Positions 36,124 through 45,089 are shown, counted from the first letter of the stretch. The stretch: DNA of 64,000 nucleotides from Paenarthrobacter sp. JL.01a (GCF_025452095.1 NZ_CP104877.1:4154001-4218000); one strand, 5' to 3'. Translations and numbers: made by a program. Notes: generated by a model not told the origin, from the sequence alone.

Positions 36124-38829
36124 GTGAGTATTCAGTCCGATGTGGCCGGAGTAGCCTTTGCCGCCCGATTGGCATCGTTTGGAGACCGGCCCGCAGTACG
36201 CCTGGCAGCCGAAACAGTGACCTACGCGCAGTTGGCGGCCCGTGTCGAGGAGATGGCCAGGTCCTTTGGCGACGGCCGGCGCCTTATCGCCCTCGAAGCG
36301 GAAAACACGTTGCCTTCCCTCACCGTGTACCTTGCAGCACTGGCATCCGGACAACCGTTGCTGGTCCTTCCTTCCGGGGGCGGGCAGGCCGCGGAAGCGC
36401 TGATCTCGGCCTATGAGCCGGACATTGTGGCACGTTCGGTGGATGGAGGCGTCTCGCTGGACGTGCGCCGGGAGCGCAGCGGCCACGAACTCCATCCTGA
36501 CCTCGCCCTGTTGCTGAGCACTTCCGGTTCAACGGGTGCCCCGAAACTGGTCCGCATCTCGGCAGGGTCGATCCAGGCCAACGCGGCCGCCATCGCCCAG
36601 TACCTGCACCTCCGCCCGGAAGACAGGGCAGCAACGACGCTTCCGTTGTCCTACTGCTACGGCATGAGCGTCGTGCACAGCCATCTCCTGGTGGGGGCGT
36701 CGATAGCGCTCACCGATCTGTCCGTGGTGGATCCGTGTTTTTGGGATCTGATGCGGCGCGAATCCGTGACTTCGTTCGCCGCGGTTCCCTACACCTTCGA
36801 TCTTCTGGAGCGTGTGGGCTTCGACCGCATGGACCTGCCCAGCCTGCGGTACATCACCCAGGCCGGAGGGCGTTTGGCGCCTGAACGGGTACGCAGCTAC
36901 GCCCAGCTCGGACAGGAACAAGGCTGGGACCTCTTCGTCATGTACGGCCAAACCGAAGCGACGGCCCGGATGGCGTACCTCCCGCCGGACGAGGCCGAGG
37001 AGCATCCCCATGCCATCGGCGTCCCCATTCCCGGGGGATCCTTCCGGCTGGAACCTGTTCCTGGACTGGACGATTGCGAGCTGGTCTTCTCCGGGCCAAA
37101 CGTCATGCTGGGCTACGCCGAACACCCGGCGGACCTCGCCCGGGGCCGGGACATCACCGAGCTGCGCACAGGCGACCTCGCCCGGATCGGACCAAGCGGG
37201 CTCTACGAAATCGTTGGCCGGCGCAGCCGCTTCGTCAAGATCGTGGGGCTTCGGATCGACCTGGGCCAGGTCGAGCAGATCCTTCAGGATCTCGGCGTGA
37301 CAGCGGCCGTGGCCGGGACCGACGTCGGACTCGTCGCCGCCGTCGAAGGTAACCACGAGCTCCCGCTCCTGACCAAAGCGCTCGCGCACGATCTCGGCGT
37401 CCCAAGGTCGGCCCTGACGCTGTGCCGCGTAGAAACGATCCCCCGCCTGGCCAACGGAAAAACGGACTACCAGGCCATTCTCGCCCTCGCCCCGGCGGAT
37501 GCCTACGCGCCTCCGGGAGCGACCACCCCGATTGCGGAGAAGTACGACGGCGGCCCCGGACCTTCCGCCGCAGAGTCGCCGGACGATGCGCGCAGGATCT
37601 TCATCGACGTCCTGGAACGGGACGACGTGGCGGATACGGACACTTTCGTTTCCCTGGGCGGAGACTCACTGTCCTACGTCGCCGCCTCGGTCAGGCTGGA
37701 GCGTGCACTCGGCTACCTTCCCCACGGATGGCACCTGATGCCCGTCTGCGAACTGACGCCCGCCGTCGAACGCGAACGCAGTGGTGCCGCCGGAACGAAC
37801 GGCGTGCACCCAAAGAAAAAGCCCAATGCCGGGTCCGGCGTCAAGGAACCCCAGGCTTCAACCGGCACCGGACGAAAACGGCGTCCCAAAAAGCTCACGG
37901 CCCGCCTGGAAACAGGAATCGTCCTTCGCGCCGTCGCCATCATCTTCATCGTCTCCTCCCACGTTGGATTGTTCCGGTGGGAAGGGACCGCGCATGTCCT
38001 GATCGCCGTGGCCGGCTACAACTTTGCCCGTTTCCAGTTGGCGGGTTCGTGCCGGGAGCGGCTGACGCGCCATCTCAAAGCCGTCGCGCGCATCGCGTTG
38101 CCCAGCATCGTGGTGATCAGCGTGGCCTTCGCGGTGACGGACGATTACGGCTGGCACAACATTTTCCTGCTCAACACGTTGGTGGGTCCGCAGGGTTGGA
38201 CCGACATGTCACGGTTCTGGTTCATCGAAATCCTTGTTCACATCCTCCTGGGCATGGCTGCCCTCCTGGCCATTCCGGCGTTGGACAGGGCCCAGCGACG
38301 GTGGCCCTGGCTGCTCCCCCTGGCACTCGGGGGCGCGGACCTGCTGCAACGCTTCGACATCGTTGAGCTGCCGTATCCCGGCCAAGGTCCGGTGCTGTGG
38401 CTCTTCGCGCTCGGCTGGGTGGCCGCGTTGTCCAGGACATGGTGGCAACGTGCGGCCACCACAGTGGCAGCCTTCCTGACCATCCCCGGGTTCTTCACCA
38501 GCGAGCCACGCAGCGCGACAGTCCTGGTTGGCTTCCTCGTGCTTCTATGGGTAGCCACGCTGCCTGTGCCACGGGGTTTGCATCGGCTGACGGCACTGCT
38601 GGCCAGTTCCTCCCTGTACATCTACGTGACGCACTGGCTCGTCTATCCGCTGATCGTCGAGGGCAAGCCCGGGTCGGCACCGGACGCCGCCCTCGGCCTG
38701 GCCGTTGCGGCATCGCTTGCAGCGGGCATCGGCTATTGGGCGCTGGTCACCAAAGTCATGGGCGCCGCCGAAAGGTGGCTGGGCCGCCGTCGTCAGCTGC
38801 CCAGGCGATCACAGCGGCAACCGACGTGA
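36124..38829 (+). CDS. NRPS-like adenylation-carrier-acyltransferase 3 membrane protein
   Basis: A 901-residue fusion. Residues 1 to about 450 are an AMP-forming adenylation domain: STSGSTGAPK at 132-141, then YGQTEATARM, RTGDLARIG, GRRSRFVKIVGLRIDLGQVE and the C-terminal LANGKTD with its catalytic lysine. A carrier domain follows, with the phosphopantetheine serine in LGGDSLSYV near residue 514. After a Lys/Gly-rich linker (about 560-600), the last 300 residues are a multi-pass acyltransferase-3 domain (FIVSSHVGLFRWEGTAHVLI, MSRFWFIEILVHILLG, SSSLYIYVTHWLVYPL). It probably activates an amino or carboxylic acid, tethers it and transfers it to a membrane or surface acceptor. It starts with GTG right after an iron box. 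The substrate is unknown. Confidence 0.85.
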   Translation: MSIQSDVAGVAFAARLASFGDRPAVRLAAETVTYAQLAARVEEMARSFGDGRRLIALEAENTLPSLTVYLAALASGQPLLVLPSGGGQAAEALISAYEPDIVARSVDGGVSLDVRRERSGHELHPDLALLLSTSGSTGAPKLVRISAGSIQANAAAIAQYLHLRPEDRAATTLPLSYCYGMSVVHSHLLVGASIALTDLSVVDPCFWDLMRRESVTSFAAVPYTFDLLERVGFDRMDLPSLRYITQAGGRLAPERVRSYAQLGQEQGWDLFVMYGQTEATARMAYLPPDEAEEHPHAIGVPIPGGSFRLEPVPGLDDCELVFSGPNVMLGYAEHPADLARGRDITELRTGDLARIGPSGLYEIVGRRSRFVKIVGLRIDLGQVEQILQDLGVTAAVAGTDVGLVAAVEGNHELPLLTKALAHDLGVPRSALTLCRVETIPRLANGKTDYQAILALAPADAYAPPGATTPIAEKYDGGPGPSAAESPDDARRIFIDVLERDDVADTDTFVSLGGDSLSYVAASVRLERALGYLPHGWHLMPVCELTPAVERERSGAAGTNGVHPKKKPNAGSGVKEPQASTGTGRKRRPKKLTARLETGIVLRAVAIIFIVSSHVGLFRWEGTAHVLIAVAGYNFARFQLAGSCRERLTRHLKAVARIALPSIVVISVAFAVTDDYGWHNIFLLNTLVGPQGWTDMSRFWFIEILVHILLGMAALLAIPALDRAQRRWPWLLPLALGGADLLQRFDIVELPYPGQGPVLWLFALGWVAALSRTWWQRAATTVAAFLTIPGFFTSEPRSATVLVGFLVLLWVATLPVPRGLHRLTALLASSSLYIYVTHWLVYPLIVEGKPGSAPDAALGLAVAASLAAGIGYWALVTKVMGAAERWLGRRRQLPRRSQRQPT

Positions 38830-38905
38830 CAACCCGCTGATACGCGGGAATGGTAGTTTGAACTCTGCTCGAGCCATACGCCCCGTACCGACCAGAGGAC
38901 ACTCC

Positions 38906-39352
38906 ATGTTTAAGGGTTTCAAGGACTTCATTCTCCGCGGCAACGTGATCGAACTGGCCATCGCGGTCGTCATCGGCAGTGCCTTCACGGCACTGGTAGC
39001 CGCTTTCACCAACAACATCATCAATCCGGTGATCGCCGCGGCCGGTGGCGTCAACGCGGACGGACTGGGCTTCCGGATCTGGCCGGACAAAGAGGCCACG
39101 TTCGTCAACATCGGCGCCGTGCTGACCGCCATGGTGACCTTCCTGATCACCGCCGCCGTTGTCTACTTCATCTTCGTGGCGCCCATGAACAAGATCAACT
39201 CCATGGTCAAGGACCGACTGGCCACCGCAGAGCCCGAGGAAGAGCCGATTCCGGCGGACACCGCCCTCTTGGCCGAGATCCGCGACCTCCTCAAGGACGC
39301 CGCAGCAGCCCGTGGCGGCAACCGCGACCTGGACGAGGACCCGATCCGCTAG
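38906..39352 (+). CDS. mscL: Large-conductance mechanosensitive channel
   Basis: A 148-residue homopentameric membrane channel that releases solutes on osmotic down-shock. MFKGFKDFILRGNVIELAIA is the classical N terminus and first helix, with VVIGSAFTALVAAFTNNIINP the pore-lining part. The second helix is TAMVTFLITAAVVYFIFVAP, followed by a charged C-terminal helix (PADTALLAEIRDLLKDA). AGAGGA precedes the ATG. Upstream in-frame Mets fall inside the preceding gene and are not supported. It is 76 bases after the acyltransferase fusion on the same strand. Confidence 0.96.
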   Translation: MFKGFKDFILRGNVIELAIAVVIGSAFTALVAAFTNNIINPVIAAAGGVNADGLGFRIWPDKEATFVNIGAVLTAMVTFLITAAVVYFIFVAPMNKINSMVKDRLATAEPEEEPIPADTALLAEIRDLLKDAAAARGGNRDLDEDPIR

Positions 39353-39421
39353 GCAGCACCCGCCGCGAGACCGTGACGCAGGAGCAACGCAGACGAAACA
39401 CCTGCGCGGCAGCATGGGTCC

Positions 39422-40300
39422 ATGAAGCCCAACGCGAGCTCTCCCGTCACGGCCGACCTCCTGTGCGAGGTCTGCGGCCAGCTGCCTGAACCTCCCAAGG
39501 CCCGGCTCACCCTGGCCAACATCGCCGTCATGCTGCCCATTGAGCTGCTGGTACACGCGGCGGTGGTGGAGACCCATCTGCCCTATGTGACCAAGGTCTT
39601 GCTCCTGACCGTCACCGCGACTGTCCTGGTGATCTGGGTGGCCGAGCCGTCTGCCGCCAAAGTATTGCGGCGTTGGCTGCATGCCCCGGCGCTCAAACAC
39701 CGCCGCAGGCTGCAGACAGCACCCGCTCTCTGGCGTGCCCGTACCCTGCTGCGCGACCAACCGGGTTCGCTGCAAAAGATCACCCAGTCCCTCGCCAAGC
39801 TGGACACGAACATTCTGAGCATCCACGTCCACCCCATGGATGGGGCGGGACTCCCCGGCAGCGTGATGGATGAGTTCGTCCTGTCCGCGCCGGGGCACCT
39901 CACCGAGCAGGAACTGCTTCAGGCAATGCACGACGGCGGCGGGCGCGAGTCCCACGTCTGGCCCACCACTGCGCTGGCCATGGCGGACGGGCAAACCAAA
40001 GCCCTCAGCCTCGCGGCCCGGATTGCCGGGAATCCGCAGGAACTGCCATTGGCCGTCGCCGAACTCCTGTCCGCCAAAGTGGTCCCCACAGGTACTGAAC
40101 ACCCGGCACCCGGGGCTGGCACCGCCGTCGGACGTTCCGCAGACATCCTGAAGATTCCTACCGCCTGGCATGGCCCGCTCTTGTTCTCCCGGCCCGGCGA
40201 GCCGTTCACCCCGGCGGAGTCGGCAAGGGCCCACAGATTGGCCGAACTGGCTGAGATTTTGGCATACAACCCGGCGGTCGGAAGGTCCGCCACGGGCTAG
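39422..40300 (+). CDS. Membrane-anchored ACT domain protein
   Basis: A 292-residue protein. After CEVCGQLPE near the N terminus come two hydrophobic helices (about 30-50 and 56-76, LANIAVMLPIELLVHAAVV and VTKVLLLTVTATVLVIWVA). An ACT regulatory domain follows at about 104-180, LLRDQPGSLQKITQSLAKLD then TNILSIHVHP. ACT domains bind amino acids, usually as dimers in metabolic enzymes, so membrane attachment is unusual. The C-terminal 100 residues are not recognised. The ATG has a weak binding site. A terminator hairpin follows the gene. Confidence 0.75.
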   Translation: MKPNASSPVTADLLCEVCGQLPEPPKARLTLANIAVMLPIELLVHAAVVETHLPYVTKVLLLTVTATVLVIWVAEPSAAKVLRRWLHAPALKHRRRLQTAPALWRARTLLRDQPGSLQKITQSLAKLDTNILSIHVHPMDGAGLPGSVMDEFVLSAPGHLTEQELLQAMHDGGGRESHVWPTTALAMADGQTKALSLAARIAGNPQELPLAVAELLSAKVVPTGTEHPAPGAGTAVGRSADILKIPTAWHGPLLFSRPGEPFTPAESARAHRLAELAEILAYNPAVGRSATG

Positions 40301-40342
40301 CGGTATCCCAAGCCGCGACTCACTCCTTCCGGAATCTCGTGC

Positions 40343-40379
40343 AAAACCCGGCCTTCCCTTCGCGGGATGGTCGGGTTTT
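40343..40379 (+). terminator. Terminator of the ACT gene
   Basis: AAAACCCG pairs with CGGGTTTT, with an inner CCC/GGG stem in the loop. The 3' arm ends in TTTT, giving a bidirectional-looking intrinsic terminator. Confidence 0.7.
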
Positions 40380-40479
40380 CCCATGCCAAGGCCCTGTCGA
40401 GAGGTCTCAAGTGCTCAGCAACAGGTTCTTAAGCCCGCCTCGGTCACATTCTGCTGAGACGATCTGTATACCAAACCCC

Positions 40480-40508
40480 TTGACAGTGCCGCCCGTCACA
40501 TCTACCTT
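40480..40508 (+). promoter_or_regulatory. Promoter of the hydantoinase-type operon
   Basis: TTGACA (40480-40485) and TACCTT (40503-40508) stand exactly 17 bases apart. This is the best housekeeping promoter match in the window. The predicted start lies inside the following operator. Confidence 0.7.
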
Positions 40509-40511
40509 TGA

Positions 40512-40540
40512 TTTTGGGATCCCAAAACGGGATCCCAAAA
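40512..40540 (+). promoter_or_regulatory. GntR-type palindromic operator
   Basis: TTTTGGGATCCCAAAA (40512-40527) is a perfect 16-base palindrome. GGGATCCCAAAA is repeated at 40529-40540, giving two GGGATCCC cores 13 bases apart over the transcription start. The GntR protein encoded in the operon is the natural candidate to bind here and repress. Confidence 0.65.
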
Positions 40541-40705
40541 GATCCAGCACCGGCTGCGGCCCGGCTCAATCAACGGGCAGGGACCGCAACAGTTGCCGCC
40601 GGCACGGGTCAGGCTGCAGCGGTATCCCGCCCGGCTCATCCCCCCAAAAGCCCCAAAAAGCCCCAAAGACATTCCCACCCGTTGACTCCTACTGAAGGAG
40701 AAGCT

Positions 40706-42046
40706 GTGTCTCTCGAAAACACCCAAGTGGCAACCCAGGACAACGAACAAAAGCCCGGCAAGGACGGCGTGCAGCGACGCACGAACGTCCGCTGGAAGCT
40801 CTTCATCCTGTTGTTGGTCCTGGTCGCCGTCAATTACATCGACCGCGGTTCCATCTCCGTAGCCCTGCCCATCATCCAAAAAGAATTCAACCTGGCTCCC
40901 GAACTCGTCGGCCTGCTCCTTTCTGCCTTCTTTTGGACCTACGCCCTCATGCAGATCCCTGTCGGCTGGCTGATCGACAAGTTCGGCCCCCGCAAGGTGG
41001 TCACGGCGTCCTGCATCGGCTGGGGCGCGGCCACGGCCGCCTCCGGTTTCGCCGGAGGCTTCCTGAGCATGTTCATCGCCCGCCTGGGCATCGGCGTCAC
41101 TGAAGCTGGCGTCATGCCCGCCGGCGGCAAGCTCAACGCCATCTGGATGCACAAGAAGGAGCGGGGCCGCGGCGCCACGATCCTTGACGCAGGCGCTCCC
41201 CTCGGCGCAGGCCTTGGCGGCATCCTCATCACCTGGTTGATCGCTTCCACCGGAAGCTGGCGGATGTCGTTCATCATCGCCGGCGCAGCCACCATCCTCA
41301 TGGGCCTGGCCGTCTGGTGGTACATCCGCGACAATCCCCGCCAGCACAAGGGCGTCAACGACGCCGAAGCGGAGTACATCGAAGCTTCCCACGCCGAGGA
41401 AGACGCAGAAGCCGCCCGCGAAGGCGCCCAGGGCAAGCGCGCACTCCTGCCCTACCTGAAATTCCGCTCCTTCTGGGCCATGTGCTTTGGCTGGCTCGGC
41501 TTCAACGGAGTGTTCTACGGCCTGCTGACGTGGGGCCCGCTCTACCTTGCACAGGCAAAGGGTTTCGACCTGAAGACCATCGGCTGGTCCACGTTCGTGA
41601 TCTTCGGCGCCGGGTTCGTCGGGGAAATCCTCGGTGGAACCATTGCGGACAAGTGGCGTGCCGCCGGCGCTTCGGCCAACAAGGTCATGCGTACCCTGCT
41701 GGGCATTTCCAGCGTCGTAGTAGTGGGCGGACTGGTTGGCGTTACCGTCGTCGCAGACCCGATCACCGCCGTCGTGCTTCTTTCGGTAGTCCTGTTCTTC
41801 CTCCGCTGGGTCGGCCTGTTCTGGTCCATCCCGTCCATCCTGGGCGGCCGCACCAACGCCGGCGTCCTCGGTGGGGCAATGAACTTCAGCGGCAACATTG
41901 CCGGGTTCATCACCCCGATTGTGGTAGGCCTGATTGTCGGGGCAACCGGCTCCTACACCTGGGCATTGATCTACTTTGTTGGGTCCGCGGTAGTCATGGG
42001 CGTCTCCGTCCTGGCCCTGGATTACAACAAGCGGCTCCCGGTCTGA
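40706..42046 (+). CDS. MFS transporter, anion:cation symporter family
   Basis: A 446-residue, 12-helix transporter. VAVNYIDRGSISVALPIIQ in helix 1 is the signature of the ACS family (galactonate, glucarate and phthalate transporters). MQIPVGWLIDKFGPRKV is the 2-3 loop and RLGIGVTEAGVMPAGGK the fourth helix region. It starts with GTG after GGAG. A longer in-frame start at 40508 would lie in the operator and is rejected. As first gene of the operon it should import the acidic substrate, possibly a carbamoyl amino acid, hydantoin or malonate derivative. Confidence 0.9.
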   Translation: MSLENTQVATQDNEQKPGKDGVQRRTNVRWKLFILLLVLVAVNYIDRGSISVALPIIQKEFNLAPELVGLLLSAFFWTYALMQIPVGWLIDKFGPRKVVTASCIGWGAATAASGFAGGFLSMFIARLGIGVTEAGVMPAGGKLNAIWMHKKERGRGATILDAGAPLGAGLGGILITWLIASTGSWRMSFIIAGAATILMGLAVWWYIRDNPRQHKGVNDAEAEYIEASHAEEDAEAAREGAQGKRALLPYLKFRSFWAMCFGWLGFNGVFYGLLTWGPLYLAQAKGFDLKTIGWSTFVIFGAGFVGEILGGTIADKWRAAGASANKVMRTLLGISSVVVVGGLVGVTVVADPITAVVLLSVVLFFLRWVGLFWSIPSILGGRTNAGVLGGAMNFSGNIAGFITPIVVGLIVGATGSYTWALIYFVGSAVVMGVSVLALDYNKRLPV

Positions 42047-42144
42047 CTCGCACTCACCGGGCCGGCCGAGGGTCCTGAACCACCCAACGCCGGACACCAC
42101 CGGGCCGGGCGCATCGCCTTACACATCACGGAAATGGAGCTGAC

Positions 42145-42825
42145 ATGCTGACCGCAGAAGACACGAACACCACGGACCGCCCCCTTCGGGAATCCGTGCG
42201 TGACACGCTCCGTACCCGGATCTTCGAAGGCCACTATGCGCCCGGCACCCGGCTGGTGGAGCGGGACCTCGCCGCCGAGTTCAACGTTTCCCGACTGCCT
42301 ATCCGCGAAGCCCTCCGGATGCTCCGGCAGGAAGGGCTCATCCGGGACCGCTCGGGACGGGGCACCGAAGTGAGCGGCCTGAGCCCCAAGGATGTGGAGG
42401 ACTTGTTCGATGTCCGCCAATCCCTGGAAGTCCTGGCCTGCCGGCTCGCCGCGAAGCGCGCCATGCCGGAGGACCTCCAACACCTTTCCGGGCTGCTGGA
42501 CCAGGCCGAGCACTTCCTCGCCAAGGGCTCGGTCCTGGAAGCCCACCGCGCCAACAGCGAATTCCACGATGCCATCACCGGCATCGCCAACAACGATTTT
42601 CTCCGCTCCGCGCTCGAACCCCTCCAAGGCCGCATGCACTGGCTGTTCCGCCACGTCAGCGACCTCCCCGAACTGATCCGCGAACACCGCGAACTCTACG
42701 CAGCGATCGCCAGCGGTGACGCCGACCGCGCTGCCGCCCAGTCGGCGTCACACGTTGGCAAGTACCGCGACCAGTTTCCCGAGGACTACAGCGCCACGGA
42801 GCCCCAGCTACGGAAGAAACCATGA
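42145..42825 (+). CDS. GntR family regulator with FCD domain
   Basis: A 226-residue regulator of the FadR subfamily. The winged helix is LRTRIFEGHYAPGTRLVERD then LAAEFNVSRLPIREALRMLR. The C-terminal FCD ligand domain has its metal-binding histidines in NSEFHDAI, IREHRELYAAI and SASHVGKYRDQ. GGAG precedes the ATG. It lies between the transporter and the racemase-like gene and overlaps the latter by four bases. It probably binds the TTTTGGGATCCCAAAA operator at the operon promoter and releases it on binding substrate. Confidence 0.92.
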   Translation: MLTAEDTNTTDRPLRESVRDTLRTRIFEGHYAPGTRLVERDLAAEFNVSRLPIREALRMLRQEGLIRDRSGRGTEVSGLSPKDVEDLFDVRQSLEVLACRLAAKRAMPEDLQHLSGLLDQAEHFLAKGSVLEAHRANSEFHDAITGIANNDFLRSALEPLQGRMHWLFRHVSDLPELIREHRELYAAIASGDADRAAAQSASHVGKYRDQFPEDYSATEPQLRKKP

Positions 42826-43631
42826 AACTCCTGGTCATCAACCCCAACATCAGCGACGACGTCACGGCGCTCATCGAAGCCGAAGCCCTCCGTTCCGCCA
42901 GTGCGGACACCGAGCTGATCGTCCGGACCGCCGGGCACGGCGTCGAGTACATCGAGACGCGCTTCGAGTCACTCATCGCCGCGGGTGCGGTTGCGGAGCT
43001 GATCGCCGAATACGCGCACGACGGCGGCACGGCCCTTGGTGAGCCCAGCGCCGGTCCCGCCGTGGACGGCATAGTGGTGGCAGCCTTCGGCGACCCGGGC
43101 ATGCCCGCGCTGAAGGAACTCGTGGACGTGCCGATCATCGGGATCACCGAGGCCGCCCTGTGCGCAGCCGCGTTGCAGGGCCAGCGCTTCTCCATCATCG
43201 CCATCTCGGACCGCATCCAGGCCTGGTACCGCGATTGCGTGGAGCGCTTCGGCTTCGGCGGCCGCCTCGCGTCCATCCGTTCCATCAATCAGTCCCTCAA
43301 TTCCATCGGCTCGGTCCAGGCAGACTTCAAGGAAACCCTCCTGGCACTGAGCCGGCAGGCCGTCGCAGAGGACGGCGCCGACGTCGTGATCCTGGCCGGT
43401 GCGCCGCTCGCGGGGCTGGCCCGTGAGCTTGAAGGCCAGATCCCCGTGCCCGTTGTGGACGGTATCTCCGCCGGTGTGCGCATGGCCGAAGCCGTGGTGT
43501 CGCTTAAGTCCGGCGTCCACCGTGGTGGTTCGTTCGCGGCTCCGCCGGTGAAGACCCGACGCGGCCTTTCCGCCAACCTCGACGCCGCACTGACGGCCGC
43601 GCAGTCGGCCCAGCTCTCCCCCACGGCCTAA
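42822..43631 (+). CDS. Asp/Glu/hydantoin racemase superfamily protein without the usual cysteines
   Basis: A 269-residue protein starting MKLLVINPNISDDVTALI, the hydantoin/allantoin racemase N terminus. In active racemases two cysteines face each other, in ACFGDPG-like and LGCxGM-like motifs. Here the first reads VVAAFGDPGMPAL (Ala for Cys) and the second VILAGAPLAGLA (Gly/Ala for Cys). Two other cysteines (AALCAAAL, YRDCVERF) lie elsewhere. Either the chemistry differs or the protein is a non-racemising relative. It is coupled to the GntR gene and followed by the hydantoinase-type gene. Confidence 0.8.
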   Translation: MKLLVINPNISDDVTALIEAEALRSASADTELIVRTAGHGVEYIETRFESLIAAGAVAELIAEYAHDGGTALGEPSAGPAVDGIVVAAFGDPGMPALKELVDVPIIGITEAALCAAALQGQRFSIIAISDRIQAWYRDCVERFGFGGRLASIRSINQSLNSIGSVQADFKETLLALSRQAVAEDGADVVILAGAPLAGLARELEGQIPVPVVDGISAGVRMAEAVVSLKSGVHRGGSFAAPPVKTRRGLSANLDAALTAAQSAQLSPTA

Positions 43632-43655
43632 GACTCTCCAGAAAGAAGGACGATG

Positions 43656-45080
43656 ATGTCCCAACTCCCAGACCTCGTGATCGCCAACGGCACGGTGGTG
43701 AACAGCTTCGGGCGGCAGGCCGCCCATGTCGTCGTCGACGCCGGCAAAGTCACCGCGCTGATCGACGCCGCCGAGCCCGTACCCGCCGCAAGCCGGACCA
43801 TTGACGCTGCCGGCATGCTGGTCATCCCCGGTGGCGTGGACGGACACTGCCATGTAGCCCAGGTAACCGGCCGTTTCCGAACGCTGGACGATTACAACAT
43901 CTCCTCCACAGCTGCTTTGTGGGGCGGAACCACCACCATCATCGACTTCGGCATCCCACGCGATGCCCAGGAAACCCCGTTGGATGCAGCCCTCAACAAG
44001 AAGCGCCTCGCCGCGGAATCCCGCTGCGATGTTGCCCTGCACGGCTCGGTGATCTCGTGGGACGAGACCGTGCCGTGGCAATTGGAACAGTTGGCTGCCG
44101 AGGGTATCCGGTCAGTGAAGATGTACACCACCAACCGCGGATCGACCATGGCGGACAACGACACCATCCTGAAGGTGATGCGTGAGATGGTGCGGCTGGA
44201 CGGCCTGACCTACATCCACGCCGAGCACGACGCCATTATCACCGACTGCACGGAAGAGCACGCCGCGGACGGACTGATCGGTATCGAGCATCTGCACCGC
44301 ACGCGGCCCGAGCTCGCCGAGGAGATTTCCGTGAAGGAAACCTTGGCCATGGCCGAGTACACGGGAGCTCCTGTGTACTTCGTGCACCAGTCCACACCCG
44401 GCGCGGTGGATCTGGTCAGCGAGGCCCGAACGCGGGGAATGGAGGCGTATTCCGAAACGTGCCCGCACTACCTGACCCTGGACGACACGGTCTACGGCTC
44501 GACTTTCCCTGAATGGTATGCCTGCTGCCCACCCATGCGCAGCGCCGAAACTGTAGCTGCGTTGAAGGAACGCCTCTCAGCGGGCGCCATCCACACCGTT
44601 TCCTCGGACCACTCCTGCTACGACCTCTCCCAGAAGCGGGAACGCACCGACGACATCCGCTTCATGCCCCACGGCCTGCCCGGCGTCGAGACCCGCATGC
44701 CTGTCACGTTCACTGCCCTGGTCACCGAGGCCGGTGGCTCCGTGGAGGACTTCGTTGAGGTCTTCTCGGCGGGCCCCGCCCGCATCAACGCGCTCCCTTC
44801 CAAGGGCGCAATCGTGGAGGGCTTCGACGCGGACCTGGTGATCTTCGATCCCGCCGCACAGCGAACCGTCGACGGCGGTGCGCTGCACATGGGGACTGAT
44901 TTCTCACCTTTCGAAGGAGAAACGCTGAACGGTTGGCCCGCCGTCGTGGTCTCCGCCGGACGCGTGGTCCTCGATACCGAGGGCTTCCACGATCCCGGCC
45001 CCGTGGGCCGTTTCGTCGCGCGGAACGGTTTCACCGAGCACCGCGATGCCCTGTCCGTGCCCATTTCCGCTTCTGTCTAA
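43656..45080 (+). CDS. Dihydropyrimidinase / D-hydantoinase-type amidohydrolase
   Basis: A 474-residue cyclic amidohydrolase with a binuclear metal site. Metal ligands are GVDGHCHV (HxH), the carbamylated lysine in SVKMYTT, YIHAEHD, YFVHQST and the aspartate in VSSDHSCYD. ALWGGTTTIIDFGIP and SETCPHYLTLDD are family blocks. Length fits hydantoinase or allantoinase. The second of two tandem ATGs is chosen for spacing to AAGGA. Ring opening of a hydantoin-like or dihydropyrimidine-like substrate is likely. A carbamoylase gene is not in the operon. Confidence 0.9.
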   Translation: MSQLPDLVIANGTVVNSFGRQAAHVVVDAGKVTALIDAAEPVPAASRTIDAAGMLVIPGGVDGHCHVAQVTGRFRTLDDYNISSTAALWGGTTTIIDFGIPRDAQETPLDAALNKKRLAAESRCDVALHGSVISWDETVPWQLEQLAAEGIRSVKMYTTNRGSTMADNDTILKVMREMVRLDGLTYIHAEHDAIITDCTEEHAADGLIGIEHLHRTRPELAEEISVKETLAMAEYTGAPVYFVHQSTPGAVDLVSEARTRGMEAYSETCPHYLTLDDTVYGSTFPEWYACCPPMRSAETVAALKERLSAGAIHTVSSDHSCYDLSQKRERTDDIRFMPHGLPGVETRMPVTFTALVTEAGGSVEDFVEVFSAGPARINALPSKGAIVEGFDADLVIFDPAAQRTVDGGALHMGTDFSPFEGETLNGWPAVVVSAGRVVLDTEGFHDPGPVGRFVARNGFTEHRDALSVPISASV

Positions 45081-45089
45081 GGAGTCCTC

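Larger units (their letters stand above)
40301..40705 (+). other. 405-base intergenic region with terminator, promoter and operator
   Basis: It contains the terminator of the ACT gene, the promoter and palindromic operator of the hydantoinase-type operon, and about 165 bases of 5' untranslated sequence before the GTG of the transporter. The leader has runs of CCCCAAAAAGCCCC but no clear riboswitch. Confidence 0.7.

Noticed and set aside
40502..42100. 532-codon minus-strand frame opposite the ACS transporter
   Set aside because: Its composition is that of an antisense frame, with no start signal, and it spans the promoter and operator.
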